Shown: positions 1 to 6,128 of the stretch, in pieces | Layout: every line of letters begins with the position of its first letter | How positions within the stretch are numbered: the stretch's first letter is position 1 | NCBI GenBank assembly: GCA_027035445.1 | Contig: JALVUT010000179.1 | Location: 1 to 10,654, forward strand | Reading direction: 5' to 3' | Origin: Thermococcus sp. | GTDB taxonomy: Archaea > Methanobacteriota_B > Thermococci > Thermococcales > Thermococcaceae | Length of the DNA: 10,654 bases | The notes under the pieces: model-generated | Told to the model about the DNA's origin: nothing | What the model saw: only the letters and a program-made list of their open reading frames with translations | Database searches by the model: none | Translations under genes and position numbers: made by a program

Positions 1-19
1 TCCCCATCAGAAAACTGTG

Positions 20-868
20 ATGGAAGGGGCAAAGAAGACCCAGCTCATAAAACCCCGTATAAGACAAATACTCTCCAAAGAACTCCCCAGTGGGCTCATC
101 TCAAAGCTCCCCAAGCACTGGGTTCAGGTCGGCGACGTTCTTATACTCCCTCTCAGGGAAGAGCTCCTGCCCTACAAACGTGAGATTGCAGAGGTTTATG
201 CACAGGTTCTTGAGGTTAAAACCGTGCTGAGAAAGGGCCGCATTCTGGGGGAGCTGAGGGAGCCCCACTACGAGGTCCTCTATGGCGATGATACGGTGAC
301 GGTTCACAGGGAGAACGGCATTCTCTACAAACTCGATGCTGCTAGGATAATGTTCTCCCCCGCCAATGTCAAGGAGAGAATCAGGATGGCTGGAATAGCC
401 AGACCGGATGAGCTTGTTGTCGACATGTTTGCCGGAATCGGCCATCTATCCCTACCGATAGCAAAGCACTGCGGGGCAAGGGTGATTGCGATTGAAAAGA
501 ACCCGTATGCATTCAAGTTCCTCGTCGAAAACATCGAGCTCAATGGGGTGCAGGACAGAATGACGGCATACAACATCGACAACCGTGAATTTCCGGGAGA
601 GGGAATAGCCGACAGAATCCTCATGGGGTATGTGATAAGAACCCACGAGTTCATCCCGAAGGCCCTCCAGATAGCGAAAGACGGGGCGATAATCCACTAC
701 CACAACACCGTTCCGGAAAGGCTGATGCCCGGGGAGCCGTTCCAGACCTTCCGGAGAATAGCGAGAGAGCACGGCTATGAGGCGGAGAAGCTCAACGAGC
801 TGGTGATAAAGCGCTATTCTCCCGGGGTGTGGCACGTCGTGGTCGATGTCAAGGTGTTTAAGGTATGA
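20..868 (+). CDS. taw2: Taw2-like tRNA(Phe) 4-demethylwyosine aminocarboxypropyltransferase
   Basis: Class I SAM-binding protein of the Trm5/TYW2 group. In archaea Taw2 transfers the 3-amino-3-carboxypropyl group of SAM to 4-demethylwyosine at G37 of tRNA-Phe in the cytoplasm. The N-terminal ~110 residues form the family RNA-binding part (IKPRIR near residue 11). SAM motif I, DMFAGIG, lies at residues 135-141 and the acidic end of strand 2 at E159. The Taw2-type MGY at 202-204 replaces the NPP/NLP motif of Trm5 methyltransferases, which favours aminocarboxypropyl transfer over m1G37 methylation. The length of 282 aa suits the archaeal family. The ATG at 20 is preferred; a GTG at 17 is in frame. 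The reading frame stays open to the window edge and no clear ribosome binding site is visible. A different frame ends in TGA at 18-20, so an upstream gene may be coupled through TGATG. The 3' end overlaps the convergent next gene by 11 bp. Confidence 0.88.
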   Translation: MEGAKKTQLIKPRIRQILSKELPSGLISKLPKHWVQVGDVLILPLREELLPYKREIAEVYAQVLEVKTVLRKGRILGELREPHYEVLYGDDTVTVHRENGILYKLDAARIMFSPANVKERIRMAGIARPDELVVDMFAGIGHLSLPIAKHCGARVIAIEKNPYAFKFLVENIELNGVQDRMTAYNIDNREFPGEGIADRILMGYVIRTHEFIPKALQIAKDGAIIHYHNTVPERLMPGEPFQTFRRIAREHGYEAEKLNELVIKRYSPGVWHVVVDVKVFKV

Positions 869-1670
869 AGCCCCTCACCTCCACCACGTCGCCCACATCG
901 AAAGGACTCCCGATAAGCTTTATTCTCGGCTGATTGCAGTAGGCACCAATCCCCCTGACTTCCAATCCGTTTACTAAAATCCGGAACTCTGTTCTGAACA
1001 GACCCACACCGTTTGGAAGCCTCTCACTGACGGCAGTTCTTACACCAAAAATCTCAATCTCATCAGCAGGGCCAAAAAGGGCTCCGTAGTGATAATGCGG
1101 AATGCCCCCTTCAATTGGAGCATCTCCAAAGGAAAGAGGCGTCAGGCTTTTTCCTTTCCGTTTAAGGGGTTCAAGCCACTCATAATGGGTGCTTTTTTCA
1201 ACGACTTCAAACTCACTCCCCTTCGCCACAGGAACAAGCTTCAGAATTCTGGGATGTATCAGAAGCCCTCCTCTCGCCCTATATCTGTCGGTGCAGTTTC
1301 TGAGCTCAAAATGTGCATGCATGTCGCTCCACGGCCTGAAGAATCCAGAGACAATCAGGGAACCAATCTCATCATAAAGACTCAGTTTTTCTCCGATTTT
1401 CACAGCCGGCATAACATGGAGGAGTTTGAGGCAGAAGTCACCGACCTTGATTATGAGGAGATAATCTTCCCTGACGGGCACATACCTCGGGGTTCTGACC
1501 TTCCTTATTTCCATGACCCTGCCCTCCTCAAAGGGAAAGAGCGCCCTGCCCGGGAAATACACGTCGACCGCAGTCCCCAGCCTGTGGCCTGCATACGGCG
1601 TATTGAAGAAGCTGAACCATAAATCCCTTGGGATTTCAAGGCTGAGCCCTTCTATTTCTGCTATTTTCAT
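858..1670 (-). CDS. M23/LytM-like metallopeptidase-fold protein, function unknown
   Basis: Predicted 270-aa soluble protein with no signal peptide or membrane segment. The N-terminal half carries the signature of the M23/LytM (duplicated hybrid motif) fold: GHRLGTAVDVYFP at 28-40 (candidate zinc ligands H29 and D36), followed by the FPFEEGRV strand, LLHV with H85, and MHAHFELR with H118 and H120 matching the family HxH. H29 and D36 are six residues apart, whereas classical M23 enzymes have H-x3-D, so catalysis is uncertain. The C-terminal ~120 residues are unassigned and rich in aromatic and His residues (PHYHYG). Known M23 enzymes cleave peptidoglycan, which this archaeon should lack, so the substrate is unknown. 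The ATG at 1670 is chosen because an AGGGGG-type ribosome binding site precedes it and similarity to the fold starts there. An ATG at 1784 would add 38 unconvincing residues. A TTTATT box at 1741-1747 could be its promoter. Confidence 0.72.
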   Translation of the reverse strand: MKIAEIEGLSLEIPRDLWFSFFNTPYAGHRLGTAVDVYFPGRALFPFEEGRVMEIRKVRTPRYVPVREDYLLIIKVGDFCLKLLHVMPAVKIGEKLSLYDEIGSLIVSGFFRPWSDMHAHFELRNCTDRYRARGGLLIHPRILKLVPVAKGSEFEVVEKSTHYEWLEPLKRKGKSLTPLSFGDAPIEGGIPHYHYGALFGPADEIEIFGVRTAVSERLPNGVGLFRTEFRILVNGLEVRGIGAYCNQPRIKLIGSPFDVGDVVEVRGFIP

Positions 1671-1810
1671 CTCTATCCCCCTGCCGAATGCGTATTCCAA
1701 TTTTCCATGCAGACCTCTATCATGCCATTGCCCTACCGCCAAATAAACCTGCCCGTGCATGTTAATGAGTTGGCTTAACAGCATTATAAGGTAAAACGCT
1801 TCCTTTTGCG

Positions 1811-1851
1811 AAGACCTTATATCCTCCGGCCCGAAAATCTTTCGAGGTGAT
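1811..1851 (+). promoter_or_regulatory. Promoter and ribosome binding site of the AOR-family gene
   Basis: A purine-rich BRE-like stretch (gcgaaga) runs into the TATA-like box cttatat at 1816-1822. A perfect archaeal Shine-Dalgarno site, GAGGTGAT, lies at 1844-1851, six bases before the ATG at 1858. The leader must be very short. The TATA box lies in the divergent spacer shared with the M23-like gene. Confidence 0.6.
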
Positions 1852-1857
1852 TCTGAT

Positions 1858-3759
1858 ATGGAGGCGAAAGGCGGTTACTGGGGGAGGATTCTAAGGGTCA
1901 ACCTCACGGCCGGGGAGGCAAAAGTTGAGCCCCTCCCGGAGGAATTCCCTAGGAAGTATCTCGGTGGTGTTGGCTTTGGGACAAGGCTTCTCTATGATGA
2001 GGTTCCTGCCGGGGTAGACCCTCTCGGCCCGGAGAACAAGATGATAATAGCCCCCGGCCTCTTCGTTGACACCGGCATAGGAACCGGTTCGAAGACGGCC
2101 TTCAGCTTCAAAAGCCCACTCACCGGTGGCTATGGGCGCTCAATGGCCGGCGCCGAACTTGGTGTCCAGCTTAAGAGGGCCGGCTATGATATGCTCATCA
2201 TAGAGGGCAGGAGCAAGGAGCCCCTTCTGCTTGTCATTGAGGACGATAACGTGAAGTTCGTCCCTGCCGATGCCTACTGGGGCCTTACCACAGGGGAAGC
2301 CAAGAGCAGGGCAAAGGAGGAATACCCGGGTTATGCCACAGCATTCATAGGCCCTGCAGGTGAGAGACTCAGCCTGATATCGATAATCGAAACTGATGAC
2401 AGGCAGGCCGCTCGCGGAGGTCCCGGTGCAGTCCTTGGAAGCAAGAAGCTCAAGGGCATACTCATCAAGGGAAGTAAGAGGGTTCAGATAGCCGACCCAG
2501 GAAAGCTCCGCGAGCTCATTAAGAAGTGGGCCCTAACATTCAAAGACCACCCGGCCACCAAGGCGGATATGGGGTATGGAAGTGGCGAGTTCCTTGACTG
2601 GATGAACCGCGAGCGCGGAACTTTCCCGACCAGGAACTGGCAGATGGGCTTCTTCAAGAAGGCCTACGAGAAGGCCAAGGAAGAGGGGAGGGAGCACATT
2701 GGAATAGACCCCTACTTCTGGGCACCGAAGTACCGCGCCGGGAGGAGGCCATGTCCGATGTGCAACAAGCCGTGCAGTCAGTACGTTCACGTGGAAAGCA
2801 AGAAGTGGGGAGCCTTTGAGGTAGACGGCCCGGAGTACGAGACCCTCTACTCCTTCGGCGGCGTCCTCGAGCTGGACGACTTCGAGACAGTGGCCTACCT
2901 CAACTACCTCGCCGACCAGCTCGGCCTCGACACGATTTCGGCCGGCGTTACTATAGCCTGGGCAATGGAGGCCTACGAGCGAGGTCTTCTCACCAACGAA
3001 GAGGCCGATGGCATAGAGCTTACGTTTGGCAACGGTGAGGCGGCAGTTGAGGCGCTCAGGAAGATGGCCTATCGTGAGGGCAACCTTGGGAAGCTCTTAG
3101 CCGACGGGGTCAAGAGGGCCAGCGAACGCTTAGGCAAAGAGAGCTGGAAGTTCGCGATACACGTCAAGGGAATGGAGCCCCCCGCCTACGACGTCCGCGG
3201 GATCAAAGGGATGGCGCTTGCCTTCGCCGTCAGCATCCGTGGTGCCGATCACCTCACAGCAGGTGCCTACGGGACCGAACTGGTTGGCAAGTGGTGGAAG
3301 TTCGACAACATCGACAGGACGAAGGGCGAGAACAAGGGGTTCGAAATAGCGTTTCACGAGAACCTCATGGCCGTCTACGACGCCACCGGCACGTGCAAGT
3401 TCTCAAGGCACATGTACTTCCTTGAGGGCTTCCCGGAGCTCATCGAAGCGGTCACCGGGATGCACATGGGCGACGCTGAAGTGATAACCATCGGCGAGAG
3501 GATAATGAACGTCGCCAGGGCCTTCAACGTCCGCGAGGGCTTCAGCAGGAAGGACGACACCCTGCCGTACAGGGTCATGTGGGAGCCGATTCCGGAGGGA
3601 GTCAGCAAGGGTCTTCACGTTCCACCGTGGGAGCTCGACAGGATGCTGGATGAGTACTACCAGGCCCGCGGCTGGAGCAGGGACGGAATCCCGACCAAGG
3701 TCAAGCTAATAGCTTTGGACCTCCCGGACATCGCGGAGGACATCGGGGCTGGAATCTGA
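1858..3759 (+). CDS. Tungsten-containing aldehyde:ferredoxin oxidoreductase family protein
   Basis: A 633-aa AOR-family enzyme. Such enzymes oxidise aldehydes to carboxylates in the cytoplasm using a bis-tungstopterin centre and one iron-sulfur cluster, passing electrons to ferredoxin. The N-terminal AOR domain starts with YWGRILRVNL and contains SPLTGGYGRS. The cluster-binding C-x2-C-x3-C is C299, C302 and C306, with the distal Cys at C513. The first pterin motif is DQLGLD at 353-358. The second, DATGTC at 508-513, has Thr where AOR has Leu. E326 (GPEYE) and H465 (GADH) align with the active-site Glu and His known from AOR and FOR. The sequence is clearly not GAPOR, whose N-terminus differs. 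I cannot assign it among the AOR, FOR, WOR4 and WOR5 paralogues, so the substrate is open. It has its own promoter and T-run terminator and is apparently monocistronic. Confidence 0.93.
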   Translation: MEAKGGYWGRILRVNLTAGEAKVEPLPEEFPRKYLGGVGFGTRLLYDEVPAGVDPLGPENKMIIAPGLFVDTGIGTGSKTAFSFKSPLTGGYGRSMAGAELGVQLKRAGYDMLIIEGRSKEPLLLVIEDDNVKFVPADAYWGLTTGEAKSRAKEEYPGYATAFIGPAGERLSLISIIETDDRQAARGGPGAVLGSKKLKGILIKGSKRVQIADPGKLRELIKKWALTFKDHPATKADMGYGSGEFLDWMNRERGTFPTRNWQMGFFKKAYEKAKEEGREHIGIDPYFWAPKYRAGRRPCPMCNKPCSQYVHVESKKWGAFEVDGPEYETLYSFGGVLELDDFETVAYLNYLADQLGLDTISAGVTIAWAMEAYERGLLTNEEADGIELTFGNGEAAVEALRKMAYREGNLGKLLADGVKRASERLGKESWKFAIHVKGMEPPAYDVRGIKGMALAFAVSIRGADHLTAGAYGTELVGKWWKFDNIDRTKGENKGFEIAFHENLMAVYDATGTCKFSRHMYFLEGFPELIEAVTGMHMGDAEVITIGERIMNVARAFNVREGFSRKDDTLPYRVMWEPIPEGVSKGLHVPPWELDRMLDEYYQARGWSRDGIPTKVKLIALDLPDIAEDIGAGI

Positions 3760-3765
3760 GTTATA

Positions 3766-3779
3766 CCTTTCTTTTTTGT
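3766..3779 (+). terminator. T-run terminator after the AOR-family gene
   Basis: A pyrimidine tract, cctttcttttttgt, follows the stop codon by a few bases, and a second short T5 follows at about 3786-3791. Euryarchaeal RNA polymerase terminates at such T-runs without needing a hairpin. Confidence 0.55.
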
Positions 3780-3794
3780 GTCTCCATTTTTCAC

Positions 3795-3840
3795 ATGGAA
3801 GTTAAATATAAGAACCCAATGGAGTATCCTTTCTTTGGTG
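3795..3840 (+). promoter_or_regulatory. Promoter and ribosome binding site upstream of the HsdM-tail/PIN pair
   Basis: A good archaeal promoter: BRE-like atggaag at 3795-3801 joined to the TATA box TTAAATATA at 3802-3810. A weak ribosome binding site, GGTG, lies at 3837-3840, six bases before the ATG at 3847. The predicted transcription start is near 3832. It would drive the broken small gene and the PIN gene coupled to it. Confidence 0.55.
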
Positions 3841-3846
3841 TAAATC

Positions 3847-4130
3847 ATGGAGATACAGCTCAACTACCTCGGCGAGGAGCACATCAGAAAAATCGTTAAT
3901 TCCTTCGAAAAGTTTGAGGATACTGACGATTTTATGGGAGTAGTTGAGCTGGACGAGATAAAAGAGAACGATCACAACCTCGACGTGATACTATACGTCT
4001 TCCAGATGAGGAGATCGACGTTAAGGCCGAGTGGGAAGAGCTGAGGAAAATCAATGAGGAAATGATGAAGATCGATAAGAAGACCGAGGGGTATTTGAGG
4101 GAGTGGGAGGTATTGAGGTGGGTGACATGA
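3847..4130 (+). pseudogene. hsdM: C-terminal remnant of type I RM methylase HsdM, frameshifted
   Basis: The open frame from ATG 3847 encodes 65 residues and stops at 4042-4044, but its last 13 residues look non-coding. After codon 52 (TTC at 4000-4002) the coding signal jumps to the frame starting GAT at 4005. That frame runs 41 charged, helical residues (EEIDVKAEWEELRKINEEM) to a TGA at 4128-4130. Restoring one lost base at 4003-4004 gives a continuous protein of about 94 aa. It reads like the extreme C-terminus of HsdM: EEHIRKIV helix, EIKENDHNLD (family version ENDYNLN), an RYV-like turn, EEIDV, then a coiled coil ending YLRE. The SAM-binding and NPPF catalytic domains are absent. The restored frame ends in an ATGA overlap with the next gene, which supports this as the original frame. 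A sequencing error is possible. A stand-alone antitoxin-like protein for the PIN gene is the alternative reading. Confidence 0.65.
4115..4120 (+). promoter_or_regulatory. Ribosome binding site deciding the start of the PIN gene
   Basis: GAGGTG lies six bases before the ATG at 4127. It selects that ATG over the in-frame GTG at 4103 and creates the ATGA overlap with the restored upstream frame. Confidence 0.65.
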
Positions 4131-5215
4131 ATAATCACCGTCCAATTCCGATAGTGGAAAGCATCTCTGTTCAAAACATCTATGAGGATCCCGAATTGAA
4201 GCCAATATTTGACGAGTTCCTAGTAGACCTGCCTCCAAGCATGTTGGAAATTATCAAACAATTCGCAGAGCGCATTCTTATGGATATCACGGGGATTAAG
4301 GGCAACTTGGAACTTTCCATCGTTGTTGATGCAAATCAAGTAATATCCGAAGCAATTAATTACATGCGAGATGGCAGAATGCCTCTCATTATCGAACTGT
4401 CTAAAACACCGTTTGTTAAGTTATACGCTCCTCCCTCAATCATTAAAGAAACGTTGCAAGATGAAAGAAAACTAAAGAAAATCGCAAAGAAGAAGAAAAT
4501 CCCCGTTGAAGACCTTAGAAATGCCATTAAAGAGATTCTAGAGCACATCACATTTAAAGTACCGGAGGGGTATAAGGAATATAAAAAGGCTAAAGAGTTA
4601 GTAGGTGAGCGGGATCCAAACGATGTAGACTACGTCTGGTTATATTTCTCCATAAATGCTCACGCCATTATTTCATCGGACAAGGACATAACCGAGACCA
4701 CAGTCAGAACCTGGAAAAACATGGGACCATTAAAATGCGTTGAAGCCATTCTTCGGAAGGGGTCGATTTCTTTTGTTGTTTTCTCCACGGGGGGACATAC
4801 CATCTTGGATTTCCTAATTAAGATTATTCTAGCCATAGTCAGTACAATTCTAGGAATATTGAAAGATATCTGGAATGGTGTAAAGAGCATTATCGCATGG
4901 ATTGGAGAGGGCATTCAGAATCTATCTGAAACTCAAGCATTGATTCTCCTAGTGCCCCTTGGAGCGATCCTGTATAGTTTTAGGAGAGAAATTAAAGAAT
5001 GGATAAAGAACTTGGTTAATAGTGTTATCGAATTCTTAAAGTCTGTAAAAGACTTTATCCTTGGTCTCTTGGAAGTGATCCTGGATAATCCAGTAGCCAG
5101 AGCCCTAAGAAGCATGATAAGATACTCTGTGGCTCTGACGGAACTCTATAAGGAGATTAACCTTAGAGACCTTGGGGGAAATGCTATCAAGGTAGGGGAT
5201 TCTAGTGCAGATTAA
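4127..5215 (+). CDS. PIN-domain nuclease-like protein with hydrophobic C-terminal half
   Basis: Predicted 362 aa. Residues 1-60 are mostly helical and unassigned. Residues about 63-190 read as a PIN domain (VapC-type Mg-dependent RNase fold): strand LSIVVDAN with D68, IIKE with E108, DPNDVDYV with D166 and D168, and IISSDKDI with D185, which together give the acidic quartet in the usual order. A Lys-rich helical insert (116-125) lies between the second and third acids. Residues about 224-248 and 268-285 are strongly hydrophobic and probably membrane-spanning. More amphipathic helices follow (300-320) before a charged tail. PIN toxins are usually 120-150 aa and soluble, so this architecture is unusual. 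The gene is visibly AT-richer than the AOR and EF genes, suggesting lateral acquisition. It is translationally coupled to the HsdM-like remnant. Toxin, defence effector or RNA-processing roles are all possible; none is shown. Confidence 0.72.
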   Translation: MNNHRPIPIVESISVQNIYEDPELKPIFDEFLVDLPPSMLEIIKQFAERILMDITGIKGNLELSIVVDANQVISEAINYMRDGRMPLIIELSKTPFVKLYAPPSIIKETLQDERKLKKIAKKKKIPVEDLRNAIKEILEHITFKVPEGYKEYKKAKELVGERDPNDVDYVWLYFSINAHAIISSDKDITETTVRTWKNMGPLKCVEAILRKGSISFVVFSTGGHTILDFLIKIILAIVSTILGILKDIWNGVKSIIAWIGEGIQNLSETQALILLVPLGAILYSFRREIKEWIKNLVNSVIEFLKSVKDFILGLLEVILDNPVARALRSMIRYSVALTELYKEINLRDLGGNAIKVGDSSAD

Positions 5216-5377
5216 AGCTAAGTTTAAAAACTCTCCACACGGTTTTCTCTCATTCTGGCATTCGAAGGACACCTTAAGGAAGGCAAACACTGAGAAACGG
5301 CAATTTTGCTGGCAAACCCCCTTCAAAAGGTTAGCATTCTCAGAAAAAGCACACGCTCTTTCCGCCAACGCTGAAGC
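5216..5377. other. Intergenic stretch with no credible gene, containing a small inverted repeat
   Basis: An 84-codon frame crosses this stretch and enters the long palindrome, but it has no ribosome binding site, overlaps the PIN stop and has no protein-like pattern. A TATA-like tttaaaaa occurs at 5223-5230. The one clear structure is the inverted repeat at 5290-5343, listed separately. Confidence 0.5.
5290..5343. repeat. 54-bp nested inverted repeat
   Basis: The outer arms CTGAGAA (5290-5296) and TTCTCAG (5337-5343) are perfect complements. Inside, GCT..AACC (5308-5318) can pair with GGTTAGC (5329-5335), and GCAATTTTGC (5300-5309) is itself palindromic. If transcribed it would fold into a branched hairpin. 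No function is assigned. Confidence 0.5.
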
Positions 5378-5507
5378 TTTTGAAAAAGTTTCACCAAAGG
5401 TTTGTAGCTCTCTTAAAAAAGTGACCTCGAGAGGTTTAACTTCTAAAACAACCCTTTAAAGGGGAACTATCTTCAGGGTACCTAATAATGGGGGTTTACT
5501 TTTCTTC

Positions 5508-5531
5508 GACGCCCCTTCGGGCGTCTTTTTT
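5508..5531 (+). terminator. GC hairpin followed by T6, intrinsic-terminator-like
   Basis: A perfect 7-bp stem, GACGCCC (5508-5514) and GGGCGTC (5519-5525), encloses the tetraloop CTTC and is followed directly by six T at 5526-5531. It forms the centre of the long palindrome. Its form matches a bacterial-style intrinsic terminator and it could end plus-strand transcripts from the PIN gene. Confidence 0.5.
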
Positions 5532-5653
5532 AGTGTAAACCCTTTTAAAATGAGATCCTTAACGGAGTTCCCGTTCAAAATGACTGGGTTTAGGTAGAAA
5601 CTCCTTATGAATGCACTTCAAAAGGAGCTACAAACTTTGATCAAACTTTTCTC

Positions 5654-5660
5654 CAAAAAA
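5654..5660 (-). terminator. T-run terminator of the EF-1-alpha/S10/tRNA-Ser transcript
   Basis: On the minus strand a T6 tract (plus-strand aaaaaa at 5655-5660) occurs about 10 bases beyond the encoded CCA end of the tRNA. It is the expected archaeal stop for the operon. Confidence 0.5.
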
Positions 5661-5670
5661 GTTTGCTGTG

Positions 5671-5757
5671 TGGCGCCGGGGCAGGGATTTGAACCCTGGT
5701 GGGCAGACGCCCACTGGCTCTCCAGGCCAGCGCCTTCCCAAGCTAGGCTACCCCGGC
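5671..5757 (-). tRNA. tRNA-Ser (anticodon GGA)
   Basis: The minus strand folds into a class II tRNA. The acceptor stem GCCGGGG (5751-5757) pairs with CCCCGGC (5675-5681). The D arm is GCCT...AGGC. The anticodon stem CTGGC/GCCAG holds the loop CTGGAGA, giving anticodon GGA for UCC and UCU codons. A long variable arm, TGGGCGTCTGCCCA, is typical of tRNA-Ser. The T arm is CAGGGTTCAAATCCCTG. The discriminator is G, and the terminal CCA is encoded at 5671-5673. The gene starts 16 bases after the S10 stop codon on the same strand, so it is probably cotranscribed with EF-1-alpha and S10 and released by processing. No intron is seen. Confidence 0.95.
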
Positions 5758-5773
5758 ACATAAATGAGAGGAG

Positions 5774-6082
5774 TCAGGAGATGAGCTCGATCTCGATGGT
5801 GACATCTTCCGGAACGCGGATGCGCATGATCTGGCGCATGGCCCTCTCATCGGCCTCGATGTCAACTAGCCTTTTGTGAACACGGAGCTCAAACTTGTCA
5901 AAAGTGGCGGTACCCTCCCCATCGGGACTCTTTCTGGTGGTGATCCTGATCCTCTTGGTCGGGAGCGGTATCGGGCCACTCATTCTGACACCGGTTCTCT
6001 CGGCGATCTGCCTAATCTGATCGGTGACATCGTTCAGAGCCTTGATGTTAGTACTCGCCAGTTTAATCCTTGCCTTCTGCAT
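5774..6082 (-). CDS. rpsJ: 30S ribosomal protein S10 (uS10)
   Basis: Full-length 102-aa archaeal S10 of the small-subunit head. It begins [12 protein letters not shown] and has the conserved [18 protein letters not shown] loop (about residues 36-53) and [12 protein letters not shown] near 65-76. A strong ribosome binding site, AGGAGG (plus 6090-6095), lies seven bases before the ATG. The gene sits 46 bp downstream of EF-1-alpha on the same strand with no promoter in between, the tuf-rpsJ linkage known from archaeal str-type operons. The tRNA-Ser gene follows within 16 bp. Confidence 0.97.
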   Translation of the reverse strand: MQKARIKLASTNIKALNDVTDQIRQIAERTGVRMSGPIPLPTKRIRITTRKSPDGEGTATFDKFELRVHKRLVDIEADERAMRQIMRIRVPEDVTIEIELIS

Positions 6083-6128
6083 TTTCGTCCCTCCTAAAAG
6101 TCAGGAATTAAAGAAAAGGCCGGAGACA

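Larger units (their letters stand above)
5378..5660. repeat. About 283-bp imperfect palindrome (two long inverted arms)
   Basis: The left arm (5378-5507) and the reverse complement of the right arm (5526-5660) align along nearly their whole length with small gaps, by eye about two-thirds identical. Landmarks are gtttgtagctc at 5400-5410 against gagctacaaac at 5625-5635, ggggaact at 5461-5468 against agttccc at 5566-5572, and GGGTTTAC at 5492-5499 against GTAAACCC at 5535-5542. Matched pairs share one centre near 5517, where a perfect GC hairpin sits. The element resembles a MITE-like or interspersed repeat. No transposase gene and no target-site duplication are visible. The right arm ends about 10 bp from the 3' end of the tRNA-Ser gene and overlaps its T-run. 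Confidence 0.7.

Noticed and set aside
1..20. Tail of an upstream gene ending in TGA at 18-20
   Set aside because: The frame and the TGATG overlap are plausible, but six codons are too few to identify a gene.
3997..4008. Programmed -1 ribosomal frameshift in the HsdM-like frame
   Set aside because: The junction GTC TTC CAG AT has no slippery heptamer and no obvious downstream pseudoknot. A mutation or sequencing error is simpler.
5205..5459. 84-codon frame after the PIN gene
   Set aside because: It overlaps the PIN stop, has no ribosome binding site, and its second half is the left arm of the palindrome. Better explained as repeat sequence.
5671..5700. Attachment-site duplication of the tRNA-Ser 3' end
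   Set aside because: I looked for a second copy of the tRNA 3' end between AOR and the tRNA, and found none. No integrase is present in the window.
6083..6110. Hairpin hiding the S10 ribosome binding site
   Set aside because: Only a four-base TCCT/AGGA pairing with a seven-base loop; too weak at hyperthermophilic temperature to claim.
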